A stretch of DNA of 64,000 bases, from positions 167,362 to 231,361 of the forward strand of contig BOKS01000006.1 of NCBI GenBank assembly GCA_016861105.1. Reading direction: 5' to 3'. Under the pieces are notes generated by a model. It was given only the letters and a program-made list of their open reading frames with translations, searched no databases and had not been told where the DNA came from. The translations under genes and the position numbers were made by a program. Origin of the DNA: Betaproteobacteria bacterium (GTDB lineage Bacteria > Pseudomonadota > Gammaproteobacteria > Burkholderiales > Casimicrobiaceae). This document shows positions 63,819 through 64,000 of the stretch, piece by piece. How positions within the stretch are numbered: the stretch's first letter is position 1; each line of letters opens with the position of its first letter.

Positions 63819-63847
63819 ACAATAGCACCGCGAAGTGGCGCTCACAA
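63819..63847 (-). promoter_or_regulatory. Candidate promoter of the last ABC operon
   Basis: Read on the minus strand: TTGTGA (63847-63842), 17 bp, TATTGT (63824-63819), 59 bp upstream of the ATG at 63760. ACAATAGC also occurs twice in the same orientation, at 63819-63826 and 63844-63851. Each hexamer matches the consensus at four of six positions. Beyond this, 63852-64000 holds nothing I recognise. Confidence 0.4.
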
Positions 63848-64000
63848 TAGCGGATGTTGGAGTCCCCACGCCCGCGTCCGGCGCGCTGCCCGCGCGGCGC
63901 CGGCGCGAGCCCGCCGCCACCGCCCGCGCCGCGCCGGTGACGGCCGGAACCGGCCGCGCCGCGGGCGTGCCACCGTTGCGCGCAGCGCACCTACGGGGCG

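Noticed and set aside
63835..63845. GTGGCGCTCAC resembling one arm of the lac operator
   Set aside because: Only one half is similar and it overlaps the candidate promoter spacer. No regulator nearby, so probably chance.

Overview
The window is a very GC-rich stretch of a proteobacterial chromosome, most likely a betaproteobacterium of the Burkholderiales or a near relative. This is inferred from three orphan Bug/TctC-type periplasmic binding proteins, many class III CoA-transferases, an O2-independent ubiquinone set (ubiU, ubiV, ubiT), frequent GTG/TTG starts and tight stop/start overlaps. I saw no tRNA, rRNA, CRISPR array, transposase, integrase or phage gene. The window is almost entirely protein-coding.

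Layout. 1-3165: end of an ECF42-type sigma factor gene and its usual companions (two YCII/DGPF proteins, an SRPBCC protein, a DUF1579 protein and a VOC protein). 3260-7261: an enolase-superfamily enzyme diverging from a GntR regulator, then a Bug binding protein and a 2-hydroxyacid dehydrogenase. 7326-12324: ubiU-ubiV-ubiT, a DUF2249 protein, a small membrane protein and a cytochrome with twelve candidate haem sites, which looks like an anaerobic or microaerobic respiration block. 12451-16464: a soluble histidine kinase with six tandem GAF domains. 16487-29540 (minus strand): an acyl-CoA catabolic cluster with a crotonase, an Old Yellow Enzyme, two acyl-CoA dehydrogenases, four class III CoA-transferases, a MaoC hydratase, a CitE-type lyase and an MmgE/PrpD protein.

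29853-37392 (plus): SDR, 3-hydroxyisobutyrate-dehydrogenase-type enzyme, amidohydrolase, NifU C-terminal-type protein, iron-type binding protein, tungsten-enzyme (AOR) homologue and a Bug protein. 37472-50488 (minus): MmgE/PrpD, MFS carrier, CapA-like protein, hydroxyacid dehydrogenase, carboxymuconolactone decarboxylase, LeuD/LeuC, luciferase-like monooxygenase and a complete FbpABC-type ABC transporter. 50810-52796 (plus): a LacI-family regulator and an alpha/beta hydrolase. 52818-59311 (minus): fused E1 dehydrogenase, M81 peptidase, Bug protein, Old Yellow Enzyme and a duplicated ferredoxin-fold protein of unknown role. 59632-63760: an ABM-domain protein and an ABC transporter of the 2-aminoethylphosphonate type.

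How the parts connect. The clearest unifying signal is regulatory. The palindrome TGAAACGTTTCA sits directly against a TTGACA -35 box, with a TAGACT -10 box 17-18 bp further on. This arrangement occurs in front of three transcription units up to 30 kb apart (SDR, iron-type binding protein, the 226-residue unknown). Further copies or variants of the palindrome lie beside two of them. The LacI-family gene at 50810 lies next to one copy and is the obvious candidate reader. Chemically, the CoA-transferase / MaoC / CitE-lyase / MmgE / LeuCD set fits branched C5-dicarboxylate chemistry (itaconate, mesaconate, citramalate type), but that is inference and the real substrate is unknown.
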